From CAWBAT01 sp046331665 (lineage in GTDB: Bacteria; Acidobacteriota; Terriglobia; Versatilivoradales; Versatilivoraceae): a DNA stretch of 64,000 nucleotides. The stretch spans positions 79,303 to 143,302 of the forward strand of contig JAXLQK010000017.1 in the NCBI GenBank assembly GCA_046331665.1. Direction: 5' to 3'. Positions 63,725-64,000 of this stretch are shown piece by piece. A program made the position numbers and the translations under genes. The first letter of the stretch is position 1. Each line of letters starts with the position of its first letter. The notes below the pieces were generated by a model that was not told the DNA's origin, did no database searches, and worked only from the letters and a program-made list of their open reading frames with translations.

Positions 63725-64000
63725 ATGCGTCGACGGCGCGCTAGAGTGGTCCTGAGTGCCGGGGTCCTCTTGCTGCTGGCCACTCCCTTGGTTTTCCTCT
63801 CTCAACAATCTTGGAAATATGCAGAGGTCAACACCCCGTTGCGTTTTCCTCAGGATCACGCCAGCCATCCTGAATATAAGTTGGAGTGGTGGTACTACAC
63901 GGGCAATTTGCAGACCATGACAGGTGAGCGGTTTGGCTATCAATTGACTTTTTTCCGAATCGGAGTGGACCCACACCCTGCGAACCCGTCACGATGGGCG
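63725..64000 (+). CDS. CrtC/AttH-like lipocalin-fold exported protein, 5' part only
   Basis: The window ends after 92 codons. ATG 63725 has ACGGAG 6-10 nt upstream; a longer frame starts at ATG 63662. 'MRRRRARVVLSAGVLLLLAT' is a signal peptide or anchor. 'RFPQDHASHPEYKLEWWYYT' followed by 'GNLQTMTGERFGYQLTFFRI' is the characteristic start of the CrtC/AttH lipocalin-like family ('EWWY' is the mark). It follows the FtsX permease by 109 nt on the same strand. In Vibrio-type att operons a similar protein is encoded with an ABC ATPase and an FtsX permease, so it may be the substrate or the extracytoplasmic partner. Confidence 0.85.
   Translation, partial: MRRRRARVVLSAGVLLLLATPLVFLSQQSWKYAEVNTPLRFPQDHASHPEYKLEWWYYTGNLQTMTGERFGYQLTFFRIGVDPHPANPSRWA

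Overview
The window looks like a piece of an Acidobacteriota chromosome, probably from an uncultured lineage known from metagenomes. The evidence is the gene content: a VWFA-related Acidobacterial-domain protein, kinase/TolB-like/TPR fusion proteins, a BlaI plus M56-peptidase/TonB pair, a DUF3857/transglutaminase/TPR protein, several Tat-exported sugar-type enzymes, DUF1080 proteins, a PQQ dehydrogenase with an inserted cytochrome c domain, and intergenic spaces filled with hairpin repeats. No phage, plasmid, integrase or CRISPR locus was seen.

Layout. 0-5 kb: end of a DUF885 peptidase-like gene, a nitrilase-family amidase, an esterase-like protein with an altered nucleophile, a group II PLP decarboxylase, a GNAT acetyltransferase and a small secreted protein. 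5.6-14 kb: a seven-unit tandem hairpin repeat, then a decayed and an intact copy of a kinase/TPR gene, a broken ECF sigma factor and a VWFA-related protein. 14.3-16.2 kb: an arsR-arsM-arsC operon with a palindromic operator. 16.5-19.2 kb: tRNA-Arg and a BlaI/M56-TonB pair with a perfect 20-bp operator and probably a leaderless transcript. 19.4-33.8 kb: two uroporphyrinogen decarboxylase (URO-D)-fold proteins, a Tat-exported class V aminotransferase, a transglutaminase/TPR protein, two PilZ proteins, a Gfo/Idh/MocA oxidoreductase, a radical SAM protein and an exported RraA-like protein. 33.9-42.4 kb: a frameshifted GH106 rhamnosidase, a DUF1080 protein, a stand-alone protein with a cyanophycin-synthetase N-domain-like region and a mannonate-dehydratase-like enzyme. 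42.8-47.4 kb: a corrinoid methyl-transfer module (URO-D methyltransferase, corrinoid protein, DUF1638 protein, ferredoxin-ASKHA reactivator). 47.6-50.6 kb: a MITE-like element, small frameshifted genes, a second DUF1080 gene, tadA, tRNA-Ser and a 143-bp tandem repeat. 50.8-58.6 kb: PQQ dehydrogenase, two unknown genes, a cold-shock protein, a cupin, a B12-type radical SAM protein and a frameshifted amine oxidase. 58.6-64 kb: a candidate selenoprotein, a TIGR01777 epimerase-like protein, and an ABC ATPase/FtsX permease/lipocalin-like operon running off the end.

The most exciting item is at 58601-58948 on the minus strand. It is an ArsC/Spx-like thioredoxin-fold protein whose reading frame is interrupted by TGA exactly where the first redox cysteine should be, giving a U-x-x-C motif. 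A well-placed ribosome binding site lies upstream, and a 6-bp hairpin with a G in its loop starts 16 nt after the TGA, as expected for a bacterial selenocysteine insertion element.

A caution applies throughout. At least a dozen genes are broken by single-base indels while their protein similarity continues in another frame. Either the sequence carries indel errors or this region is decaying. I give coordinates for the whole restored gene in those cases and say where the frame changes.
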